Part shown: positions 12,114-23,070 of the stretch, in pieces
How the letters are laid out: each line of letters opens with the position of its first letter
Numbering within the stretch: the first letter of the stretch is position 1
Source: Archegozetes longisetosus
Taxonomy: Eukaryota; Arthropoda; Arachnida; Sarcoptiformes; Trhypochthoniidae
Reading direction: 5' to 3'
Length of the DNA stretch: 64,000 nucleotides
Assembly (NCBI GenBank): GCA_018873245.2
Contig: JAEMBT020000003.1
Location: 4,545,843-4,609,842 of the forward strand
Program-made: the position numbers and the translations under genes
The notes under the pieces: generated by a model
Told to the model about the DNA's origin: nothing
Database searches by the model: none
The model's input: the letters and a program-made list of their open reading frames with translations, nothing else

Positions 12114-13743
12114 TCAAAAGCCATTCTGAAGTTTCTTCACCAACGTACTCAACATTCTCTGTATTTTTCGCACTTCACTGTTTGTTTGCAACTGATCGTC
12201 ATTATCTGTTCAACATAAAGATATATGATTAATGTTCTGGAATCAATTTAATCCTCAAATCGATAGACCTGTTGAAACGATTTGTGTTAACTGAAACCGC
12301 ATTGATTTTTTGAAAACCATAAGCTCATAAAAATGAAAACAAACAAATTATTTGAATCGGATACTTAGTTATCTGAATTTGAAAGCTTGAGTAACAGCAA
12401 TATGACATAATTTGTTTATTTTTTGCGAAATTTACACATTTTGCACAACAGGTTTATCGGAGAGACTAGAGAGACAAACATAAAAATTAATGTTTATAAT
12501 AACCTTCTACTTGCAATGAAGCAGTTTTCCAATTCATGTTTTTCAGAAGTAAGTCTCGTTCATTGCTATCCAACTTATCAATCATTTTTGACGATGAAGT
12601 TGTTATTGAATTATCGATTTCTATCTTGTTGGTTTCATTATATTTGCGAAGAATCTCAGCTATCATTTTGCGCTTATATGCCTGATGTTGAGGCACCTTA
12701 AATCAAATTGATATCTTTTTAAAGATTCACCTTACAAGAAGCTATAAACAATTATTTATATCATAATAATACCAATAATCATAAATAATAACTTTATTTT
12801 CAATTAAATCTTAAATTGCATCGTCAAGTTGTTTTGTAAGAATTTGCTCATTCACGTTTACGAACTGCGCACATATCTTGCAATTAGATTCTAGCAATTT
12901 CTTACTCAATTTCTATTATTACTAGAAAAGTCTACTAATATATCTCAAGATCCTATTGAGCAATCTTAGTGAAATTCTTGACTCTAATTACAACTTTTAA
13001 AGACATCGATCAGCAAAGTCTAACGATTAATTATAGAGAGAACATCATTAGAGATTAGATTGGTTTGGACACTACCACTAAATTGGTATTATTTTGTTGT
13101 AAAGTCAAATGCCTGAAAATTAGAGTTGACTGAACTGGAAATTTGAAAATTTGTTCCCTGCTATCTACTTCTTGAATACTTACACAATAATTGCAATACT
13201 GCTAAAATGGGCGAACACTTAAATGGAGTCTTTATACTCGATACCTATGAGCTAAGATACTGATTCGTTCAACAGAATTGGCTTGACATCAATTAGATGC
13301 AGTTAATGCGTAAATGAGATCCAATAAAATGGTTCTCAATCATATACTGTATATTGTTTGATTCGCCGAATCTTAATAGATTTCGACATCAGTAGTCAAT
13401 TGATACATTGAAATGATTGAGTTGCTATTAGATCCCGTAATAAATTGATTATGACTAGAAACATTTATGTTTTAAACTTGATTTAAATCTCTAAATCTTT
13501 AAAACTCGGTACTATTATATGTTTAATATCTACAGCATTATGCATTGAACAGCACAAAGATTAATCAGCTTTCACTAATAACATAGAGTCACTTACCATA
13601 GCCCACAAGCTATTATCAGCTCTTCTTCCCATTCTCGGGATAGATTTTGATGTCTTTGTGAAAAATTGTCCATTGATTATAACCAATAGTGAAATCAATA
13701 GAAATACAGAGAAAAATAGTGTTGTATGTGAAAACGATCGCAT
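12114..13743 (-). CDS. ETH: ecdysis-triggering hormone (ETH) precursor
   Basis: Three coding exons (13597-13743, 12504-12696, 12114-12205) join in phase to 143 residues. Residues 1-25 are a signal peptide (LFFSVFLLISLLVIING). Right after it comes QFFTKTSKSIPRM followed by GRR, which is amidation plus dibasic cleavage. FF-x-K and PR-hydrophobic-amide are the hallmarks of ETH, the peptide from peritracheal or equivalent endocrine cells that starts the moulting motor programme through its G-protein-coupled receptor. N-terminal Gln could become pyroglutamate. Only one ETH copy is present; many insects carry two. After GRR the precursor continues with a Lys/Glu-rich, apparently helical tail of unknown role containing a KRK site (57-59). 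Donors are GTAAGT and GTTATT; the exon 2 donor was chosen because it keeps the frame. Confidence 0.9.
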
Positions 13744-13817
13744 ATTGTTGAATGATCCCCAATAATCTAGAAAACAATTAGATATATTCTACGGATCAAA
13801 CTTCTATATGAATACAA

Positions 13818-13823
13818 TTTATA
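13818..13823 (-). promoter_or_regulatory. candidate TATA box of ETH
   Basis: TATAAA on the minus strand, 75-80 bases before the ATG, would place the start site near 13790. A competing reading is an upstream non-coding exon, because TTTTCTAG|ATTATT at 13766/13767 is a good acceptor. Confidence 0.35.
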
Positions 13824-16800
13824 AGTGAGCTTTTAAGAGAAGTGTTAAAAGTATGGATTTGAGTGTTTCCACTGAGAAAAACAAGACTTAAATGATAGTA
13901 TAGGAAGTTGTGTCACGATTATAGTTCTAATTGTAGGTTACTTTCATGTGACATAATCCTTGTTGTTAGATATTGAAAAAAATTTGCATTATCTTATGAT
14001 AATCAGAAGGACATGTCCTATTTGACCATTACCACTCTGACTGAAGGCAATGGTGGTCTTCCTTTAAGTTCCTCATACTTCGACTCATACAATTTAAGTG
14101 AAGGATAATTTGCAGTCAAGGCTCTAAACTATAGCCTTAGTGAGAGTAAAATATAGCCAAATTTACCTTAACCAATTTTGAAACAGCTTGTTAATCCGCT
14201 ATATTTATCACTTCATCTCAGTGATTGAATCGACTGTCCAAATTAAGTAATTTGAAGTTATTAATCAAATTTGATTAGTCCGAACTTTCACTACTATTAA
14301 ACAATCCGACAATGAATGAACTAATAAACTGTATCATCAATCATGTCTCATAACTGATTTCAATAAAACAGAGACCTTTTATTTATAAAATATAATTACT
14401 TCTCAAAATCAAACATAACATTGAAATTTGATGTCATGTTAATTTTACAAATATTATTGGCCCAAATAAATTCATAGATTTAACGATTACGGAAACTTTT
14501 GTGACCTTCTCTCATCTTTTATTGACTCGTATAGTTTGAGGACGACTTTTGATTTTCAAGAATCACACTTTTATACAGTTTATTAAGTTTTCTAAACCAA
14601 TCAGCAGCTGCTAACCTTTAAAATCAACCAAATTCTGTGTAATTCAATTGAAATCACTGTTATTTCCTCAAGCTATCTTTAAAATATCTATAAATTGCTA
14701 CTTTTCATGCATATTAACGTAAAAACTGAAAAATTAACTTACAAACAATATTTGAAAGTTCAAATTAATAGTTGTTGGAGAACTCTTTTAAAATAACAAG
14801 TTTAACAGTCAAGAAATGTCTGTCAAAAGAACTGTTACTTACCAAAGGGATCACAAACAAACTAGACATGAAACAGTAGTCGAAATAAATAGATAAATCG
14901 CTGTTATTCTTTCCAAGGTATTGACAGCAATACTAGAAATCAAATCTGTTTTTTAATGAGACAATGAGAGTAAGTTTTAAAGACGTAAATTTGAGCTAAA
15001 GTTGATTTAGTACTTTTTAGCTAAAATTTATTTGACATTTACAACAAAGAGATTATCCTTTTGATTACTACGTAAAACTAAAAGGTAAAAGACACTCATT
15101 TGACTTGCAATCCATCTTACCTCTAATCCGCCCAAAGCTTTAGTTCATCATTAGACCCAAAAAATTTGATGAGAACTTAATCTCACGAGAATTGTTTGAT
15201 GGAACAAAATAAAATAAGTAAAAAATATTCACTAGAAAAAGTTGTATAGAAATTGTTTGATAATGAGTGATGATTTAGAAGAGAGATTTTTGAGCGGGGA
15301 TCTCATTATCTATCTGTTTAAGTAGTAGTACTAAACAATAGTTAGTGATTAACTAGTAAATTAGAGCAACCAATAATAGCTAATTATAGACTATATATGA
15401 CCTAACTATCAAACTAATACTCAATAACAATGATTGACTCGATTTAATTAACACCCACTTTATTTTTAGTCCATCAATTCCTGGTTTAGCTTTTGAGAGT
15501 GCTTGTAAACAAACCTAAATCACTTCTCATCTGCCACTATTTTCGCTTTCGTTTTATCTACTTCATTTAAGGCTATTATTATTTTCAGCATCACTTCTTC
15601 TTTTCATAAATGACAGCATCATTTTTTAGATCGTTCATCACAAATACTGCGGGTATCGAGTGCAACATACAATTTACCATTAATTATAACAATATCTCAT
15701 TAATAAATTCACTCATAGAAACCGAGATGTTCTACTTGAACCTATATATGACATTTTTTCTAGATTCAAACTCAAATTCACAGTAATGGTTACAATTTTA
15801 TGATTTTTCCTATTCTATAATCAATTTTTCAATTACGCTATTATGAGATTCGTCTACTAATTAGTTTTAAAGCTTCCATGTTTTTGTGAACAAATTTTCA
15901 TTAATTGAAACTGAAATAAGTCTTAAAATTACTAAACCATGCATTTCATCGAATCTTATGAAACATTCAATTCTGTCAGTAAAGACAATTAGTGAAAAGA
16001 GCTAACAGTTAAATAGAAAAAATAGCGTCAAAATTATTAAAAAATAAACTTAAGTTTGGATGTTCAACAAAATAAGGCAATGCCTCAGTATAGTCGATAG
16101 CTAGGGACAGATGATTAATATTCACTATAACTAGGTTTCACTATAAGGGGATTTACTATATCGAGGTATTACTATATCTCATTATTGACTAAGAAGTTAT
16201 TGTCAGACAAATCTCGCTTTTGAGTATTGCCTAGACGAAAATAAGAGATCGAATCAGCAACTAGTTTGTAGCTGAATCGAGATTTTTTCATAATCGAGCA
16301 TCTATGAGATCCGACAATTATTAATCTTATGGCAGCTTTTGAAGCACAGATCGTTCAGATATAACTGATAGCATTGCCGTGTGTCCTTTATTCTGAGGAC
16401 AATTCCTTGATTTTCAATACATTTATCTATATTTTCTTCTTGAAAACGGACAAAAATTTCTCATCTGCCTTCGACGGCATTGTTGGAAATCACGTTCGCA
16501 TTCAACTTAGTCAAGGATGGCCACCTTAAATATTTCGATATTGGGCACTAACCGAGTTATCACTTGATTTCATGAATCATTGTTGGTGCACGTGAAAAGT
16601 AAGCTTTTATTGATTAATTTAATCATGAACAAATCAATTTTAGTATTCCATTTGCTCGTCATTATTACAATCCCGCTCACATAAAGTTAAGTCTTGGTTA
16701 GGATTTTAATTGCACTCAACTTAAGTATAACTAATCCTGAGATAAGTGATTTCTCAAACACACTCTAATGTCTGCTTAAATTTAACTGATAAAATATTAT

Positions 16801-17278
16801 TGGACAGAGGTTTACAATAATGACAGGCATGTGATACAACACTAAAACCCAAAAACCTTAATCAACAATATAATGAACACTTTTAACTCTATTTATCACC
16901 AAAGCGAGAATAATGTTGAGGTTCTACTAAAACTAATACAGTAACTTTACTCAGATTTAGATCAAACGTTCGATGGGGATCTTGAATCGGAAATAAAGCC
17001 AATATATTGAAGCTTGCGATTGGAAATTCGCGACAATATAAGCAAATATTTGGTCCGAAAGCCTAGTTTGTCTGAAGAAAGTTCGGAAAGGATAGGAAAG
17101 ATGGCGAACCCTAGACTTGAAGCTAACAGTTACTCAGAATGTGACTTTGAATAAAATTGACATGAATCACATCTTTACAACTCTGGCAATTGTTACAAAT
17201 GGTGTAAGTTTGAAAATAATACAATGATTAAATCAAATTGTTTGATAAATGTGATACGAATTATGTTCTGCAGGTGCC
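13824..17278. other. intergenic between ETH and SIFamide, no gene seen
   Basis: About 3.4 kb of AT-rich DNA with no supported exon. It contains the degenerate 16-bp tandem repeat at 16121-16180 and presumably the ETH upstream control region. Confidence 0.5.
16121..16180. repeat. degenerate 16-bp tandem repeat
   Basis: About four units of 16 bp: TTCACTATAACTAGGT, TTCACTATAAGGGGAT, TTACTATATCGAGGTA, then a partial unit. The CTATAAxxAGGTTT wording resembles the ends of pogo-type transposons, so it may derive from one. Confidence 0.7.
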
Positions 17279-17284
17279 TTTATT
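17279..17284 (-). terminator. poly(A) signal of SIFamide gene
   Basis: AATAAA on the minus strand (plus strand TTTATT), about 215 bases beyond the stop codon at 17498-17500. Confidence 0.5.
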
Positions 17285-17497
17285 TCACGATTGGGGCTTA
17301 AGATTTTTTGTTAAATTTTCGCATACATAGTTGTCTCTAAAAGAATATTCATTCGATTACATAATAGCAGAAAATAACAAACATTAAGATTAATAAATTT
17401 AATTAATTCTTCAACAAATCCAAACAATTAATCAAAATTAAGAAATACTTGATTCTTATGATTTGACAATTTAAAGAGAACTTTAGAAATGATAGAA

Positions 17498-17812
17498 TTA
17501 ATTCGAAACATCATTAAGTTTGGATATCCACGGGCTGCAGACTGGAATCATGCTCGCCACTGCTTCGCACAACCCAAGAATTTCTTCGGCATCTTGAGAA
17601 AAAAATCCAAAATTCATTTGTTGGTCTCAAAAACATATTTTGAAGAAATCTTTTAGAATTTTGCTTATCTTACCAGTAATGGGACGATTAGATCGTTTGC
17701 CAAAGATGCTGCCATTGAATGGTGGTTTGCGATAGCCGGCTTCACATATTTCAATGACCAAAAGGAAAGCCATGATGACCACTGAGAAAAAAACCAAACT
17801 ATTCGATGACAT
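17498..17812 (-). CDS. SIFa: SIFamide neuropeptide precursor
   Basis: Two coding exons (17674-17812 and 17498-17592) join in phase to 77 residues. A signal peptide (residues 1-25, ending ICEA) is followed at once by GYRKPPFNGSIF and then GKR, giving amidated GYRKPPFNGSIF. This peptide is nearly invariant in arthropods; in insects it acts through the SIFamide receptor on courtship, feeding and sleep circuits. The second exon encodes the usual C-terminal domain with two cysteines and a Trp (LCEAVA...PVCSPW), as in other SIFamide precursors, which confirms the splice. The precursor length is typical. Residue 1 is Gly, a variant best known from decapod crustaceans, rather than the commoner Ala. 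The intron is only 81 bp. It lies upstream of ETH in the same orientation, about 3.7 kb away. Confidence 0.96.
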
Positions 17813-17920
17813 GACTGAAGCTTACTTAGACTGGTGTCACAAGATTTGTGATGAATGAGTTTCGGAAGCAAACTTGTTGCAACTGATCAAGATTGAAAAA
17901 ATGACACTAGTTTTATATAC
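17813..17920 (-). promoter_or_regulatory. SIFamide promoter and 5' leader (TATA plus initiator)
   Basis: GTATATAAAA on the minus strand at 17911-17920 is followed about 33-35 bases later by an arthropod-type initiator TCAGT (17882-17886, start near 17884). That leaves a 5' leader of about 72 bases running unbroken to the ATG at 17812. Confidence 0.65.
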
Positions 17921-19574
17921 TTTTCACCAGAGAGGCACGAGTATTTTGGCTCATATTACTCAACAATTGCCACTAATTGAGTTTGACTATAAATAACGCA
18001 TCATTTGCTCAATACATCGAGTCGAGGCCTCGGGAGAAATCTTCCAGAATTGAGTACACGCTAGCTTTGCTCAATCACAATAAACATTGTTCTAGTCTTT
18101 GGTTTTAGTCTACTAGAAGAATAATCAACAGCAGATGTAAATTGGATTACTTATTAAATTATCTGAGCTTCTTATTGAAAGGCTTTACTTCGATTCCTTA
18201 AGGATTTTAGGCAAACAAATGAGAGACCGAACCAAACAAGTCAATTAAAATGTAAACACTTTTGGTTAATATTATACTTTATTAGCTTATCATAGGTTAC
18301 AAGTCACTAGCCATCAAATTTTTTTCACTACATTAAGGCATCCTTTAAATTAGAAGGAATGCTATTTTCATCCAATGACACAATCTTTACAAAAAACAAA
18401 AAAATTCACAAGATTTTTACTTAATTTTTACTTATTTTTCACGATTTCGCTCAGATCTTATTTTGTGAAAACTTACAGAATTAAAGAATTTATGAGAAAT
18501 AGATCAATGTTTAACTTAGTCTTATATTAAGACAAATTTAAGATGAGCGAAATATTCAAATTCAGTTTAATATAACGAAATATTCAAATTTGAATTGAAA
18601 TGCTGACAAAGGCTGATATGAATTGAATTTAGTATCAATATTTTTGGTTATATGATATTTTTGACTTAGAGTCTCATCATTAATGACTTATTAAATGACT
18701 GCTATATGTTAATAATAAACATACTCTATTCTACTGTAATTGACCTGAAGCTAACTGTTAGTAATTTGAATAATAAATAAAGAAATATTTGCATAAACCT
18801 CATGCTATTATGAACTGTTACACGACACATAAGTATTAAGTTAGAAAGAAAAATATCTATACAATAGATAATATGGGATATATTTGACGTAAAAGTTAAC
18901 AAACGCACACTAAAGTTGTCCTTTGTTATAGCTTTACATTAATAGGAATGCATACATTATTACTTTAACAGTTACAGAAATAATTGGACGGATTAATTAT
19001 TGAATTATCAGTAGTGGTCAATAATTCACAATACATTATTCAACCAAATGTATATTTAAATATATATGAAGGGAATACCAGTTAAAGAGCACTCCTTTGT
19101 GTCACTTCAGACTGAATAAAAACATTTAAGGCATGGTAGATGTTAAGTATAATTTTTCTATTTCTCATTATACAATCATATCATTATTATTATTGTTTAT
19201 ATTATAAATTCATTTGTCGGTACATTACCTACAAGTTATCGTATTATTTGCTTATTTGCTAAACCAATTATTCAAACTTATTATTCCAAATGTACAGAAG
19301 AAAATCAAAAATCTTCTTCAAAATAAGGGAACCAAAATGGACAGTTAGAAAAGTTAAATGGTAACAAATAATTTGTTCGTGAAGATTAGGAATTCGAGGC
19401 AGTATTTGGGGATATAATAAATAAATAAGAAGTTTGACACAATAATGAAATATTGCTCAATTAACGCATTGATTGAGTAAAATCATAGTTAACAGTGACT
19501 TGTTTAACAAGTGCATTAATGAGCAAAGGTCACTTTCATATGCCAACTCAAACAGTTGCCAACTATTCATCTAA
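17921..19574. other. intergenic, no gene seen
   Basis: AT-rich DNA upstream of SIFamide. It presumably includes SIFamide control sequences, but no specific site can be supported. Confidence 0.5.
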
Positions 19575-19682
19575 CATCGTTTTCAGCTAGCATCTTTTTC
19601 AACTACATCGTTTACAGCTAGCATCTTTTTCAACTACATCGTTTTCAACTACATCGTTTTCAGCTAGCATCTTTTTCATCTA
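19575..19682. repeat. 15-16 bp minisatellite, seven units
   Basis: Seven units begin CATC and end in CTA or CTAG: variants of CATCGTTTTCAGCTAG and CATCTTTTTCAACTA, partly alternating. The alternation suggests that a ~31-bp dimer was amplified. Confidence 0.85.
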
Positions 19683-20043
19683 ATTTCATTGATCGAATAT
19701 TCAATTTACCAATCTATTTCTTCTGAACTATTATTTTTACTATTTTTTAATTTTATTTTCACTTAACTACTTGGTTAATGAGCACCAGTGAAGTAATTAA
19801 TAAACTTATTTTATCCTCTTTGCCAATAATTACTTCACTTTCATCTAAAAGCTAGTCTCTCGAACTAACTCTGAAAATTTTCAGTAATAATAGTCATCAT
19901 AATTAATAGATTACATTAACTTTAATTATGATAATATACTCATAATAATACTGTAAATATCCTTATAATGAAAAATCAATTTAACTTAAGAAGCGCTCTA
20001 ATCAAAGAAAGATATATAAAACTACATATTTTGAGCATAAACG

Positions 20044-20279
20044 GCCGTATACGAAGAAACGACCTGAGGCTCAGCTGACACTCAGAAGAGAGTTGAGGAG
20101 TAGCTCGGTATTGAATTGAATTAAGCTCCCAGAAAAGCAAACCTCAGACAAGCAAATGCTCGCGCTAGCCTGACATCTGAGAATATGTTCGTGCTATCTC
20201 TCCTACCCTTGAGTGTCAGCTTGACTCTCAAATAGTTGCTGCCTAAGAATTTACCCAGCACATTGTCTTCGTATACGGC
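20044..20279. mobile_element. GC-rich palindromic element with 14-bp terminal inverted repeats
   Basis: GCCGTATACGAAGA (20044-20057) is perfectly inverted at 20266-20279. A second inner pair, GCTGACACTC (20074-20083) and GAGTGTCAGC (20211-20220), lies at similar distances from the two ends. The 236-bp body is visibly richer in G and C than the AT-rich flanks. There is no coding capacity. This fits a miniature inverted-repeat transposable element; no clear target-site duplication was seen and no second full copy exists in the window. Confidence 0.7.
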
Positions 20280-22069
20280 AGAAAGAGGTAATAATGAGGA
20301 ATGTTTTGTTAAATGTGGTGAAAGTAGTTTTCTTTCTTTCGTTCTTTCATAAAATTGTCATATGATATAAATTAAAGCTTAATGAATAAAATTGTCATAT
20401 CTCTCTTATTTTCTTAGATATAATTAAGGATAAAAATCTAAATCGATTATAACTTTCTTTTATAATAATGTTATAAGTAATAAATAAATTTGATTCGAAC
20501 AAAAATAAAATAATTTTAAAAATGACTCTCAGATTATAAACTTATAGAGCATATGAAAGAAGTCTGTTCTATGCAAACTCAATATGACTTCAAATATTTC
20601 AACACAGGTTTTGGCATTAATATGGTTTTTGAATCTCCTACAGTTAGCAATTGTTGCAAATCAAATAATAGATAATAAATAATAATGAAAATCATATCTG
20701 ACAAGCAAACTAAAATGTAGCTCATCTTTTAACTGACACTTTTAACTATAAATCTTATAATATAGATGAAAAAGAGAATCGCATATACAGAGCATATATA
20801 GTATAAAATAAGAGATGCTCTTCATTTTCTTATTTAGAACCAATTTTATAAAGTCTATTTGTATTTATATTTCCCACTTTAGCCTTAATGTACATAATTT
20901 GTCGAATCGAAATCTAATTGAAATATAGTGTTTTATGAATTTAGTATAAGTGAACACAATCGGCTTTTGAAAGAACCTGTCCTTCAAATAATTCTGTATT
21001 AATAACAAAAGTGATTTTACTGTAGACAACAACTCTAAGTGAGATAATTGAACTTTACCATTTGTACAAATTTAGTTATCAAATGCATAAAACGTTTTAA
21101 GTGCATTAATCTGCCATAGACTCAAACTTAAAAGTAACTGTTGGGTAATCTGGCATTTTCTAAACTCTAGTTCAAAGTTATCTCAAGCCAAATTAAATAT
21201 TGGTTTGATCTGATTTAAAGATATAGCCGGACGAATAAAAATAATTGAGTTGGATTAAAATGATAAACAATGAATTTGTTCAAAGATTACATGTGTATCC
21301 GATTGCATAGAGGGCTGACACTCACACTTAGAATAATTACAGATAAATTTGACAATTAACTATATGATGATTAGTATATGAGACATTTAAAACAATAGAT
21401 GTAGAAATTGGTCCTTTGTTGAGTGGGATTCATGAAGAGCACACTATAAGTGAATTCGTATATATTCATAATAACCCTTTAAATGTTCCATCTTTTATAC
21501 CATTAAATACTGCTTCTTGATATGTCTTTCTTTTATAATATTCTTGGTTCTCAACCATTTGTTGACTTTATCACTAGTCTTGTCGTCAGTTAAATCAATT
21601 TTAAAACGTTTTATATAGAGGAATGTGATATAACGGCGTTCACAATAGTCAGAGGGTATGAGCAAATAGAGGCACAGCCAATCGGCTAATTTCAAAATAC
21701 ATCTCAAACTAATCATTCGGTAAAATAAGTCTGGAAATAGTATCGAAATATTAACCAATCAATCAATTAAGTTATGTTTGGAGTCGAGAATTATAAACAG
21801 ATATTTGGATAGGTAGATATTTGTGTTTACCAACTTTTGAAACTTTCCAATACTATGCCTCAAATCCGGCACAAATTGGTTACAAATTTGATACAATTAA
21901 GTCAACTTAAATCTGATAAATACTGCATAAGATATTCTTTAAAAAAAAGATGAAAAATATCTTCAAATGTAATTTTTATCGTAGATTTTTGAAGTAGAAA
22001 AATGGTCAAAGCCAATGGATTCAATCAGTTTGTATTATTGTTTGCAGAATAAAAGTCTTCAAGTGGATA
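20280..22069. other. interval between cpo 3' end and SIFamide side, no gene seen
   Basis: AT-rich DNA. The cpo 3' UTR should begin at 22069 and run toward lower coordinates, but no clean AATAAA was pinned down for it. A GGGCTGACACTCA word near 21310 repeats part of the element at 20044 and may be a fragment. Confidence 0.4.
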
Positions 22070-23070
22070 TCATTCTCGTGAAACCTGTAAAATAGAAATA
22101 CTTTTTAGATGAAGTTAAGTAGATATTGATAGAAAAAATTCTAATCAGTCAATTGAAATTCCTCTATGATTGAATTTTGGAGAATTCATGAATTCATATA
22201 AACAGTTGATTTTTGTCAGAGGATTAGCTATTGGTCAGCAATTTTCGAGGTGTTTGGCAATTCAATCTTTAAATATTAATTATGTATGAGTAGTTGCTGA
22301 TAGAAGAATGTAGGAATATTCTGGAAACACTTATTCTGTCTTAGTTTAGCTAAGGTTTGCTCGCAGGTGTCAGCATAGGTATCAATAAAATACTTACAGC
22401 GATAATTTGTTGAGAGACTTCTCCCATCTTATTCCTGGCGTATTCACACCTTATTCCCGATCCCCTGTCAGACGAGAACAGAACATATCCATTTAAAGAA
22501 TTGAGAGCGTGTGTCGCTAGACGTACATCCTAGGGATTCAGATTAAGGATGACTTTTGAAATGGTTTCAATTAAAAAGTTTGAAAGACAGAGAGGAAAGA
22601 AGTGGAGAATTAAATAAGATTAAGCTAGATTGAAAAGTGTTAATAAAATGAGATTAATTTTGATTGAAAGAGTGTTAATACCGAATACTCGACAAAGGCA
22701 ACCGGTGCTCCTCCCTTGTTATGCATCCTTAAGCGACAAAATCCTGGGAAACTGTTCAACACATACATACATCACATAACATAACAATATCAGAAGACTT
22801 ATCACATTAAATATAGTGATAAAACCGCGTTCGACTATACCTCCCAAATAGATCTTTTAGCTCTTGTTCTGAAACAAATTGTCCCAAATTAGCAACAAAT
22901 AGAGTAGAACATGGAGGTGTTGAACAGTTTGATGAAGTCGCAGAACCAACAGGACTCGCTAAAGCAGGACTAGTGGCCACTAAATGCGAAGGTGGTAATG
23001 TTGCTGCAATTGCTGCCTGACTGGCCAGCGCTGCCGCGTGACTGATAGGATGTGGAACTGCCAATTGGGG
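22070..23070 (-). CDS. cpo: cpo exons 8-11: linker end, RRM2 and C-terminus
   Basis: Exon 8 (22841-23070) holds the alanine-rich linker and the start of RRM2 ([20 protein letters not shown]). Exon 9 (22682-22751) gives [19 protein letters not shown]. Exon 10 (22398-22529) gives [15 protein letters not shown] and the strand ending CEYARNKM. Exon 11 (22070-22084) adds VSRE and the stop after a pyrimidine-rich acceptor at 22085. Reading through the exon 10 donor instead would add a short tail ending at a TAG about 55 bases later, so an alternative C-terminus is possible. Confidence 0.88.
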
